From Bacillota bacterium (lineage in GTDB: Bacteria; Bacillota_E; JAJZYS01; JAJYTV01), in the NCBI GenBank assembly GCA_021845645.1, contig JAJZVM010000120.1:1-12254 (forward strand): a stretch of DNA of 12,254 nucleotides, read 5' to 3'. Under the pieces are notes generated by a model that was not told where the DNA came from, did no database searches, and was given only the letters and a program-made list of their open reading frames with translations. Shown here one piece after another: positions 7,165 to 12,254 of this stretch. The translations under genes were made by a program, and so were the position numbers. Numbering within the stretch: the first letter of the stretch is position 1; each line of letters starts with the position of its first letter.

Positions 7165-7598
7165 CCCTTCACGACCAGTTCGCCGTTCATGGCGGGATCG
7201 GCCGAGCCGCCGCATCAGGCGTCGCAGAAGAAGCGGTAGGTGCCGGGCTTCGCGACGCTCAGGATGAAGGTCTTGGTGGAGAGCGGCGCGACGCGCTCGA
7301 CGATGTGCAGAGCCGGCACCTTGAAGTCATGCCAGCCGCCGCCGTCGGTGTGGTCGGAGTCGTCGAGGTCGACGAGCGCGATCCTGGCCGGCTGCCCGGC
7401 CTTGATCGTGATGACGTCAGGGCTGAAGCCCATCATGGACACCTGGACCTGCTTCGTGCCGGCGGCGGGCTGCTCCACGAGTGGCCGCAGGCCCTGCCAG
7501 ATGCCCGCTCCCAGCACGAGCACCACGATGACGGCGACGGTGATGAAGGCGGCGATCAGCGGTCTGTCGCCCTTGCGACCACGGTTCTTCTGTGCCAC
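7161..7598 (-). CDS. Membrane-anchored cupredoxin with in-frame TGA (candidate selenocysteine)
   Basis: A 145-codon frame plus stop. One N-terminal membrane anchor (about residues 14-32; LIAAFITVAVIVVLVLG) is followed by a cupredoxin domain facing outwards: VSMMGFSPDVITIKAG, DSDHTDGGGWHDF with candidate His ligands, and GTYRFFCDA. Codon 128 is TGA (7217-7215). The frame then continues CGGSADPAMNGELVVKG and stops at TGA 7163-7161. The continuation supplies the expected Cys, Met and GELVV strand of a cupredoxin end, and its stop overlaps the ccdA ATG. Conventional reading gives a 127-residue protein lacking the copper-site C-terminus. Selenocysteine in place of Cys is my preferred reading; a nonsense mutation or sequencing error is the alternative. 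GTG 7598 has GGAGG 12 bases upstream. Confidence 0.8.
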
Positions 7599-7619
7599 GT
7601 CCGTCTGCTCCCTCCAATG

Positions 7620-7648
7620 CCGAGAGCCGGCCCTTCGGCCGACCTCGG
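7620..7648 (-). promoter_or_regulatory. Hairpin just upstream of the cupredoxin ribosome site
   Basis: Outer arms CCGAG (7620-7624) and CTCGG (7644-7648) enclose inner arms CGGCC (7628-7632) and GGCCG (7637-7641) with a 4-base loop. In the minus-strand mRNA it lies only a few bases before the GGAGGG Shine-Dalgarno of the 7598 start. It could stabilise or process the 203-base doxX-cupredoxin intergenic mRNA. No U-run follows, so it is not a typical terminator. Confidence 0.5.
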
Positions 7649-7801
7649 CGCCTGTTGCCGTACGAATGGCAGGTTGCCGATTCCTTCCCGCGGTGGTTAT
7701 GGGCAATGGTGCGCAGCACCTCGCGCGACAGAGACTGGGCCTGGTGGAGCGTTCGCGGCTCACGAAAGGCAGCTGTCACCACAAACCGGGTCTGCGGCCG
7801 C

Positions 7802-8359
7802 CTAGGCCTCAGCGGCCAGCTCGCGTGGCATGGACTCCTCGGTCCGTGCCTTGCGCCATGACCAGCCGGTAAGGCCGAACTTTCCGTCGACGCCGCAGCA
7901 GTAGCCGGCCTGCGTGAGCGCCAGAAGGCCGAAGCCGCCGATGTACATGATCGCGGCGCCCACGTCGGTGGCGCCTTGGCCGTACGGCCCGCCGAATCCC
8001 TCCGCGGTCGTCCAGATCACGAGGGCGAGGAGGCCGCCGGCGACGGCGGTCAGGCGGGTGGCGACCCCGAAGATCAGCGCGAGTGCGATCACCGTCTCGC
8101 CTAGCGCGACGAGGTAGGCCCAGAAGTGGGGATCCAGTTTGATGATGCTGACCCACAGGCGGACCCACGCGTTGACGAACGCAGGCTGCTGCGGGCTGAT
8201 CGAACCAGACAGATAGCCCACGAAATTGTTGACGAAACTCGGCTGCCACTTGAACCATGCGTCCACGAGCCAGATGAGTCCGAATCCGACACGCCAGAAT
8301 GCCAGCCAGCGCGTTGGCATCTCCACGTGCACACGGTCGTTCGTGACGTTGGGGACCAT
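7802..8359 (-). CDS. DoxX/DoxD-family membrane protein
   Basis: A 185-residue protein with about four membrane helices: WLAFWRVGFGLIWLVDAWFKW, FWAYLVALGETVIALALIFG, LTAVAGGLLALVIWTTAEGF and VGAAIMYIGGFGLLALTQAG. The order and the early RVGFGLIWLVDAWFKW match the DoxX/DoxD family, which includes small subunits of thiosulfate:quinone oxidoreductase and proteins tied to thiol stress. No cofactor motif is visible, so the electron partner is unknown. YCC follows the last helix, a possible metal or thiol site. ATG 8359 has GGGAGG 7 bases upstream; longer frames to 8653 lack support. It is probably first in the minus-strand unit doxX - cupredoxin - ccdA. A CsoR-type box sits about 72 bases upstream. 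Confidence 0.85.
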   Translation of the reverse strand: MVPNVTNDRVHVEMPTRWLAFWRVGFGLIWLVDAWFKWQPSFVNNFVGYLSGSISPQQPAFVNAWVRLWVSIIKLDPHFWAYLVALGETVIALALIFGVATRLTAVAGGLLALVIWTTAEGFGGPYGQGATDVGAAIMYIGGFGLLALTQAGYCCGVDGKFGLTGWSWRKARTEESMPRELAAEA

Positions 8360-8712
8360 TGCGATGCCTCCCTTTCGCGGCGGTCCAGCTGTCATTGTCC
8401 GCAACGACGACCGGGCAACTTTGTCGCCGAAGTACCCACCAGGGGTACCTGACCTGCGCCCATAACATCGCATGGCCGGGCAATGAGGAACTAGGTCCAT
8501 AGGGCGCCGCGTCAGGTGACTCAACGAGGTCCTGGGCAACGGTGCGTTAGGAGTACAAGTGGGACAAAGGGACGCCCGGGAATGAAGAGGCACGGACCAT
8601 GCAGTGGCCAAAAGACGCAGCTGCCGCGTGGAGAATGGTCCAGCCGGGACCACGCGCGGCAGCCGACGTATGCGCTATGGCAACGTACTCAGCCGAATGC
8701 CTGCCGCGGCGA
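8360..8712. other. Intergenic region upstream of the doxX-like gene
   Basis: It holds the doxX ribosome site, the CsoR-type box at 8432-8448, and the region after the sulfocyanin-like gene. No gene is recognised in its 353 bases. A clear -35/-10 pair on the minus strand was not found; TACTTC (8434-8429) could be a weak -10 placed as in the 10304-10332 promoter, but its -35 would be poor. Confidence 0.5.
8432..8448. promoter_or_regulatory. CsoR-type operator upstream of the doxX-like gene
   Basis: GTACCCACCAGGGGTAC is an imperfect palindrome with arms GTACCC and GGGTAC around a 5-base centre. It fits the known CsoR box pattern TACCC-N4/5-GGGTA. It lies about 72 bases before the doxX ATG, comparable with the 66 bases between the other box and the YHS start. 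This suggests copper control of the doxX - cupredoxin - ccdA unit. Confidence 0.7.
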
Positions 8713-9447
8713 TCACGGCGTTACGAGGAACTTGCCTTGCATGCCGTTCTGGGCGTGGCCCGGGACGGTGCACTGGTAGATGAAGCTGCCGGCGGTCGAG
8801 GCGGTGAAGGCGACGCTGGCGGAGGGCATCGCGGTGCCCTGCGCGGTGGCGAGCACGGCACTCGCCGCGCCCGCGAAGGCGGGGGAGCCGTCGACCGCGC
8901 GTGAGACGACGAAGTCGTGGGGAGCGGCCGTGTCGCCGTTGATCACCTGCACCGTGACCCTGGCCCCGTGCGGCACCACGATCTGCGGGTTGACCATGCC
9001 GGCGATCTCGAAGCTCAGCTCGGGGCCGCTCGGCGGCCCCGCCACGGCGGTGAACCGGACGCTCGCGCCCTGGAAGATGATCGTCTTCGCGGTGCGGTCG
9101 ACGGTCGCACCGGGCGGGACCGCCGCTGCGGCGGCGGCCGCGGCGCTCTGCGAGATGCTGCCCCCGGCGGAACCCGAGGGACCGGTCGCGCCGCCGAAAT
9201 AGCCGCCCATCATGCCGTAGTAAGGGACACTGCCACCTTGCCCGGACCGTTGGCCCCAGAGCGCGCCCATCATGCCCCACGGCCCGGCCCATGCCGTGCC
9301 TCTGCCGCTGCCGCCAAGGTAGTAGGACATCATGCCGTACGGGCGCGCAGTGCCCGCCGCGCCGCTGGCCACCCCCGACCCGAACAGCAGACCCAACACG
9401 CCGACCGCGACCGCCCCGCCTGCGAGCACTCCCTTGCCGATGCGCAT
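8713..9447 (-). CDS. Sulfocyanin-like blue copper protein with Met-rich N-terminal repeats
   Basis: A 244-residue exported or anchored cupredoxin. The N-terminus has a hydrophobic signal (about 7-30). A Met-rich region follows with YGMM, WGMM and YGMM at 37, 57 and 77, exactly 20 residues apart, then an Ala-rich linker (102-109). The C-terminal half (about 115-244) is a type 1 copper domain with ligands His177 (APHDF), Cys226, His231 and Met236 (YQCTVPGHAQNGM). The C-x4-H-x4-M loop and PGHAQ-GM resemble sulfocyanin. The protein could carry electrons in a respiratory chain or buffer extracytoplasmic copper. ATG 9447 has AAAGGGG 8 bases upstream. It is alone in its unit, between the SHOCT gene and doxX. 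No CsoR box was found directly upstream. Confidence 0.9.
   Translation of the reverse strand: MRIGKGVLAGGAVAVGVLGLLFGSGVASGAAGTARPYGMMSYYLGGSGRGTAWAGPWGMMGALWGQRSGQGGSVPYYGMMGGYFGGATGPSGSAGGSISQSAAAAAAAAVPPGATVDRTAKTIIFQGASVRFTAVAGPPSGPELSFEIAGMVNPQIVVPHGARVTVQVINGDTAAPHDFVVSRAVDGSPAFAGAASAVLATAQGTAMPSASVAFTASTAGSFIYQCTVPGHAQNGMQGKFLVTP
9160..9339 (-). repeat. Three 20-residue Met/Tyr/Gly-rich repeats in the cupredoxin
   Basis: Residues 37-96 consist of three 20-residue units beginning YGMM, WGMM and YGMM, each rich in Gly and aromatic residues. Only the start of each unit is well conserved. Paired methionines of this kind are common Cu+ ligands in extracytoplasmic copper proteins, so the segment may collect Cu+ ahead of the blue copper domain. 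Confidence 0.75.
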
Positions 9448-9779
9448 CTACAAAGCCCCTTTCATAGGTTCTTGCGCGGAATCACGATCTCTTCAGCACC
9501 CATGCATTGTCGAGAGGTAGCGCGTTGCGCTCCATCATCGCCGCCGCACGCTTCGTCCATCACCATCCATTGCGGAGAGCCTGCGCGGAAAGAGCTGTGC
9601 GCGTGGGCCGGCGGCGTGCGGGCGCGTGCCCGGCATTGCTCGTTCGTGTTCCAGCAGATGCCTGGTCCGGCTGAGCGAATGGAGCTCCGTTTGTGCCAGC
9701 AGCACCATACTTCCCTGCATGCCGACTGCGATGCCGGCGCGCGACACCTGTGAAAACGCTCTTCTGTTCGTCCGGCTCG
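9448..9779. other. 332-base stretch between the SHOCT and sulfocyanin-like genes
   Basis: It holds the ribosome site and presumably the promoter of the sulfocyanin-like gene near its left end. No recognisable promoter hexamers, operator or RNA gene were found. A 70-codon minus-strand frame (9535-9747) is not recognised and lacks a convincing ribosome site, so it is not called. Confidence 0.5.
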
Positions 9780-10004
9780 TTACTCGGCGTCGAGGCCGCG
9801 CTGCAACTCCACGAGCTCCTCGCGGCTGATCTCGCTACGTGCGAATCGCTCGCGCAGGATCGCGTGTGCCGCGTCCGGCACTGCCTGTGGCCGCGCGAAG
9901 AAGTGCACGAGCGCCACGAGGCCGCCGATCACCAGCAGCCAGAAGACCAGCATCAGGATTGGATCAAGCCAACTCCCTGCACCGCCCCAATATCCCCACA
10001 TCAT
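9780..10004 (-). CDS. Small SHOCT-domain membrane protein
   Basis: A 74-residue protein. It begins MMWGYWGGAGSW, crosses the membrane once (about 15-36; ILMLVFWLLVIGGLVALVHFF), and ends in a SHOCT motif of the form AHAILRERFARSEISREEL. Proteins of this layout are frequent next to copper genes in bacteria; their molecular role is unknown. The start is one of two adjacent ATGs (10004 or 10001) with AAGGGTGG upstream. Translation from further upstream (to 10469) crosses the divergent control region and is not supported. It is divergent from the YHS-copA unit, separated by 391 bases. Confidence 0.85.
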   Translation of the reverse strand: MMWGYWGGAGSWLDPILMLVFWLLVIGGLVALVHFFARPQAVPDAAHAILRERFARSEISREELVELQRGLDAE

Positions 10005-10303
10005 CACTGCCACCACCCTTCGCGACAGAGTGTAGGGCGCGATCATGCGCGTTACGTTCGCGGCGTCTGCAGCGAACGGGCAAGATTCGTGCAAGAAGTC
10101 GTCAAGCTGCCTCGGCATGGTGAAGAACGCCGCGCGTACAGGCCACGGCCACGCGGGCAAATCGTGGCGCCCGCGTGGATGGCGGCGCGTGGACTGCCTC
10201 GCGAGGGGTTTGGCGTGGGCTTCCAGCGGCAGCTTGCGGTGTGCGAGACCTGGTGACTGCACCGCAGGCGGCGCGGGCCGCGCCGGCAAAGGCGAAAGGG
10301 GTC

Positions 10304-10332
10304 TTGCGTCAGATACCATACGGGGGTATAGT
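10304..10332 (+). promoter_or_regulatory. Promoter of the YHS-copA unit
   Basis: TTGCGT (10304-10309) and TATAGT (10327-10332) are separated by exactly 17 bases and resemble sigma-A -35 and -10 elements. The -10 overlaps the right end of the CsoR box, so bound CsoR would block RNA polymerase. The YHS start codon lies about 63 bases downstream. Confidence 0.75.
10313..10329. promoter_or_regulatory. CsoR operator of the YHS-copA unit
   Basis: ATACCATACGGGGGTAT is a 17-base near-palindrome with arms ATACC and GGTAT and a G-rich right half, closely matching operators of Gram-positive copZA/csoR systems. It fills the spacer and overlaps the -10 of the promoter, which explains copper-relieved repression by the CsoR encoded at 1807-2127. 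Confidence 0.85.
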
Positions 10333-10395
10333 AGGTGCGGAGACCGTCTGGCGGTGCCGGAGGGAACCGAACTACCGACGAGCGGAGGAAGCGGC

Positions 10396-10581
10396 ATGGT
10401 CAAGGATCCCGTGTGCGGCATGGAAGTCGACGAGTCCGAGGCAGTGGCGACCAGCCAATTCGAGGGCACCGCATACTACTTCTGTGCGGCGGGCTGCAAG
10501 CGCGCCTTCGATCAGGACCCAGGCAAGTTCCTCGCGCCCCACGAGGGGCACCAGCACCATCACGGCGGCCACTGCTGCTGA
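10396..10581 (+). CDS. YHS-domain metal-binding protein with His/Cys tail
   Basis: A 61-residue cytoplasmic protein consisting of one YHS domain: KDPVCGMEVD near the start, then YYFCAAGCKRAFDQDP (Cys at about 7, 30 and 34). It ends with a His-rich tail GHQHHHGGHCC. YHS domains bind soft or transition metals and often occur alone beside, or fused to, CopA-type ATPases. A copper-delivery or buffering role before CopA is inferred, since no separate CopZ gene is present. GGAGGA (10384-10389) lies 6 bases before ATG 10396. It is the first gene behind the CsoR-controlled promoter and precedes copA by 102 bases. Confidence 0.92.
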   Translation: MVKDPVCGMEVDESEAVATSQFEGTAYYFCAAGCKRAFDQDPGKFLAPHEGHQHHHGGHCC

Positions 10582-10595
10582 TTCAGACCAATCCT

Positions 10596-10638
10596 GGCCG
10601 GCCGGCTGCCATTCTGTCTGGGTTCTTGGCGGCCGGCC
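10596..10638. repeat. GGCCGGCC inverted repeat between YHS and copA
   Basis: GGCCGGCC at 10596-10603 and again at 10631-10638 form the arms of a strong GC stem, extended by GCC/GGC with a small bulge, around a loop of about 17 bases. No T-run follows. It lies in the 102-base gap before copA and could set relative expression by attenuation or mRNA processing. Confidence 0.5.
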
Positions 10639-10683
10639 GACACGACCCGGCGATCCTACCAGAACCGAGGGAAGTGACCTGAG

Positions 10684-12254
10684 ATGAGCCGGATGGCGCA
10701 AGGCGAAGCGGCAGACAACCATGGGGCTCGAGCCGTACTGGATATCGAGGGCATGACGTGCGCCATGTGCGTGGCGACCATCACCGAGGGCCTTGAGGAG
10801 CTACCCGGCACGGGAGAGGTCCATGTCAACCTCGCGACGGCAAAGGCCAGCGTCCACTATGACCCGGAGAAGGTGGATCTCGCGCAGATGGTCGCCGCGG
10901 TCAAGGACCGCGGCTACGACGTGCGCACTGAGCGCCAGCGCCTGGAGATCGACGGCATGACCTGCGCGAGCTGCGTGCAGACTGTCGAAGGTGCCTTGCG
11001 CAGCCTTCCCGGCGTCCTCATGGCCAACGTCAACCTTGCGACCAATGTGGCCAGCGTGGAGTTTAGCCCCGGGTCGGTGACGCCGCAGGAGCTGATGCGG
11101 GCCGTCAAGGATGTCGGCTACGGGGCGGCCATCCCCCAGGAGGCGCAGGGGGAGCGGCCCAAGGAGGACGTGTCGGCGCGCGAGATCCGCCGTTGGCGGA
11201 CGCTGCTCACCATCGGCGTCGTCTTCTCGCTGCCGCTGCTCGTTGCGATGATCTTCAACGGCGCGGGCGCGCAAGGGACCTGGCTGAGAGACCTCTCCAA
11301 CTATTGGCTGCAGCTCGCTCTCGGTACGGTGGTGCAGTTCTGGCCAGGCTGGACCTTCTACGTCGATTCCTACTACAACCTCAAGCACCGCAACGCCAAC
11401 ATGTCGGTGCTGGTGGCGCTCGGTACGACAGCCGCCTACGGCTTCAGCCTTTCGGCCGCATTCAGCGGCGGCCGTTCCGCCCACGGCACCTACTTCGAGG
11501 TGAGCGCGGTCCTGATCACGCTGGTGATCACCGGCAAGCTGCTCGAAGCGGTCGCCAAGGGTCGCGCGTCCGCTGCGATCAAGGCGCTGATGGGCCTTCA
11601 AGCCAAGACGGCGCGTATCGTGCGCGGCGAGGAGGAGCTCGATGTGCCGGTCGCGGAGGTCGCGGTCGGTGACGTCGTGGTCGTCCGCCCAGGCGAGAAG
11701 ATCCCGGTGGACGGCGTCGTCATGGACGGCTATTCGTCGGTGGACGAGTCGATGCTCACCGGGGAGTCGCTGCCACAGGAGAAGCAGGAGGGTTCTGAGG
11801 TCGTCGGGGCGACGATCAACAAGACGGGCAGTTTTCGTTTCCGCGCGACCAAGGTGGGCCGCGACACGGCGTTGGCCCAGATCGTGCGCGTCGTCGAGGA
11901 TGCCCAGGGATCGAAGGCGCCGATCCAGCGCTTGGCGGACGTGATCTCGAACTACTTTGTGCCGACCGTGATCGGCATCGCTGCCGTCACGTTCGTAGGG
12001 TGGATGCTCAGCACCCACGATCTCACCCTCGCGATCCTGGCCGGCATCTCGACCATCGTCATCGCCTGCCCGTGCGCGCTTGGTCTTGCCACGCCGACGG
12101 CGGTCATGGTCGGGTCCGGGCGCGGCGCCCAGGCCGGCATCCTGTTCAAGGCCGCAGGCCATCTGGAGCGCGCCGGTCGGGTCAAGGCGGTCGTGCTCGA
12201 CAAGACCGGCACCATCACGCAGGGCAAGCCAGAGGTCACGGACATGGTGTTGTT
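10684..12254 (+). CDS. copA: Cu+-exporting P1B-type ATPase CopA, 5' part (3' end outside)
   Basis: N-terminal 523 codons of a Cu+-ATPase, cut by the window edge. Two cytoplasmic HMA copper domains carry GMTCAMC (Cys26, Cys29) and GMTCASC (Cys94, Cys97). Membrane helices follow from about residue 175. The actuator loop has TGES (359-362), the transport helix has CPC (462-464, [13 protein letters not shown]), and DKTGT begins at Asp506. Its end continues in frame into the piece at 2-1027, giving 822 residues, the usual size for a two-HMA CopA. ATG 10684 has GAGGGAAG (10667-10674) 9 bases upstream; ATG 10693 is a weaker alternative. It follows the YHS gene under the same CsoR-controlled promoter. 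A long antisense frame across it is a codon shadow. Confidence 0.97.
   Translation, partial: MSRMAQGEAADNHGARAVLDIEGMTCAMCVATITEGLEELPGTGEVHVNLATAKASVHYDPEKVDLAQMVAAVKDRGYDVRTERQRLEIDGMTCASCVQTVEGALRSLPGVLMANVNLATNVASVEFSPGSVTPQELMRAVKDVGYGAAIPQEAQGERPKEDVSAREIRRWRTLLTIGVVFSLPLLVAMIFNGAGAQGTWLRDLSNYWLQLALGTVVQFWPGWTFYVDSYYNLKHRNANMSVLVALGTTAAYGFSLSAAFSGGRSAHGTYFEVSAVLITLVITGKLLEAVAKGRASAAIKALMGLQAKTARIVRGEEELDVPVAEVAVGDVVVVRPGEKIPVDGVVMDGYSSVDESMLTGESLPQEKQEGSEVVGATINKTGSFRFRATKVGRDTALAQIVRVVEDAQGSKAPIQRLADVISNYFVPTVIGIAAVTFVGWMLSTHDLTLAILAGISTIVIACPCALGLATPTAVMVGSGRGAQAGILFKAAGHLERAGRVKAVVLDKTGTITQGKPEVTDMVL
12129..12254 (+). repeat. Terminal direct repeat, right copy
   Basis: Identical to 4-129, lying in the same reading frame of copA and running to the last base of the window. 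See the left copy for interpretation as a circle junction or as two near-identical copA genes. Confidence 0.95.

Larger units (their letters stand above)
10005..10395. other. Divergent control region between the SHOCT and YHS genes
   Basis: No gene is recognised in these 391 bases. The right part holds the CsoR-controlled promoter for YHS-copA. The left part must drive the SHOCT gene, but no clear promoter was seen. Whether the single CsoR box also acts on the SHOCT side, 309 bases away, is unknown. Confidence 0.55.

Noticed and set aside
7162..7215. ccdA start at ATG 7215 coupled by TGATG to a short cupredoxin
   Set aside because: The added 17 residues are an out-of-frame shadow of the conserved cupredoxin tail. 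ATG 7164 forms an ATGA overlap and gives a normal membrane-protein start. Kept only as an alternative.
7215..7217. Reassigned genetic code explaining the TGA in the cupredoxin
   Set aside because: Other genes here (3351-3353, 4501-4503, 5298-5300) end naturally in TGA at full family length, so TGA is a normal stop in this organism.
6328..7239. 303-codon plus-strand open frame rich in Gly, Ala, Asp and Glu
   Set aside because: Antisense to the ccdA-like gene; the low-complexity composition reflects GC codon bias rather than a real protein.
9780..10469. 229-residue version of the SHOCT protein
   Set aside because: The upstream part crosses the CsoR promoter and antisense YHS sequence; only 9780-10004 matches the SHOCT family.
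10801..12162. 453-codon minus-strand open frame
   Set aside because: It lies wholly antisense to copA, whose motifs are unmistakable. Its Arg/His/Asp-rich translation is typical of a GC-rich codon shadow.
1..12254. CRISPR arrays, insertion sequences, rRNA, phage or classic replication genes
   Set aside because: No evenly spaced repeats, transposase or integrase motifs, rRNA signatures or rep-type proteins were seen in either strand.

Overview
GC-rich bacterial DNA holding one compact copper-handling locus. Most starts have a strong Shine-Dalgarno (GGAGG or AGGAGG type), several starts are GTG, and gene families typical of Gram-positive bacteria are present (CsoR, a YrrT-like methyltransferase beside an MccB-like lyase, a two-HMA CopA). 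I infer a high-GC, possibly thermophilic or acidophilic Firmicutes-like organism (Symbiobacterium, Thermaerobacter or Sulfobacillus type). The sequence alone does not settle this. No rRNA, tRNA, CRISPR array, transposase, integrase or replication gene was recognised.

The two ends share an identical 126-base stretch (4-129 and 12129-12254) inside copA. Joined through it, the two partial copA pieces give one in-frame 822-residue Cu+-ATPase. The window is therefore either a roughly 12.1-kb circle linearised inside copA, or the interval between two near-identical copA genes. If joined, the plus-strand operon reads YHS protein - copA - NarL/LuxR-like regulator - csoR. Its promoter has a canonical CsoR box (10313-10329) lying in the spacer and over the -10.

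Region by region: 2-2127 holds the copA 3' part, a response-regulator-like gene without the phosphoacceptor aspartate, and csoR. 2628-5949 is a tight four-gene plus-strand unit: YrrT-like methyltransferase, MccB/MetB-like PLP enzyme, a divergent Lgt, and a second methyltransferase. 6340-8359 is a minus-strand unit (DoxX-like protein, membrane-anchored cupredoxin, CcdA-like thiol transporter) with a second CsoR-type box upstream of doxX. 8713-10004 has a Met-rich sulfocyanin-like cupredoxin and a SHOCT membrane protein, both on the minus strand. 10396-12254 has the YHS protein and the 5' part of copA.

Inferred joint role: copper sensing (CsoR), cytoplasmic capture (YHS and HMA domains), export (CopA), extracytoplasmic binding (two cupredoxins), thiol redox supply (CcdA, possibly DoxX), with sulfur amino acid and lipoprotein functions alongside.

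The most striking observation is an in-frame TGA in the membrane-anchored cupredoxin. It sits where a cysteine is expected, and a normal cupredoxin C-terminus follows and ends in an ATGA overlap with ccdA. This suggests a selenocysteine-containing cupredoxin, or else a very recent nonsense mutation.
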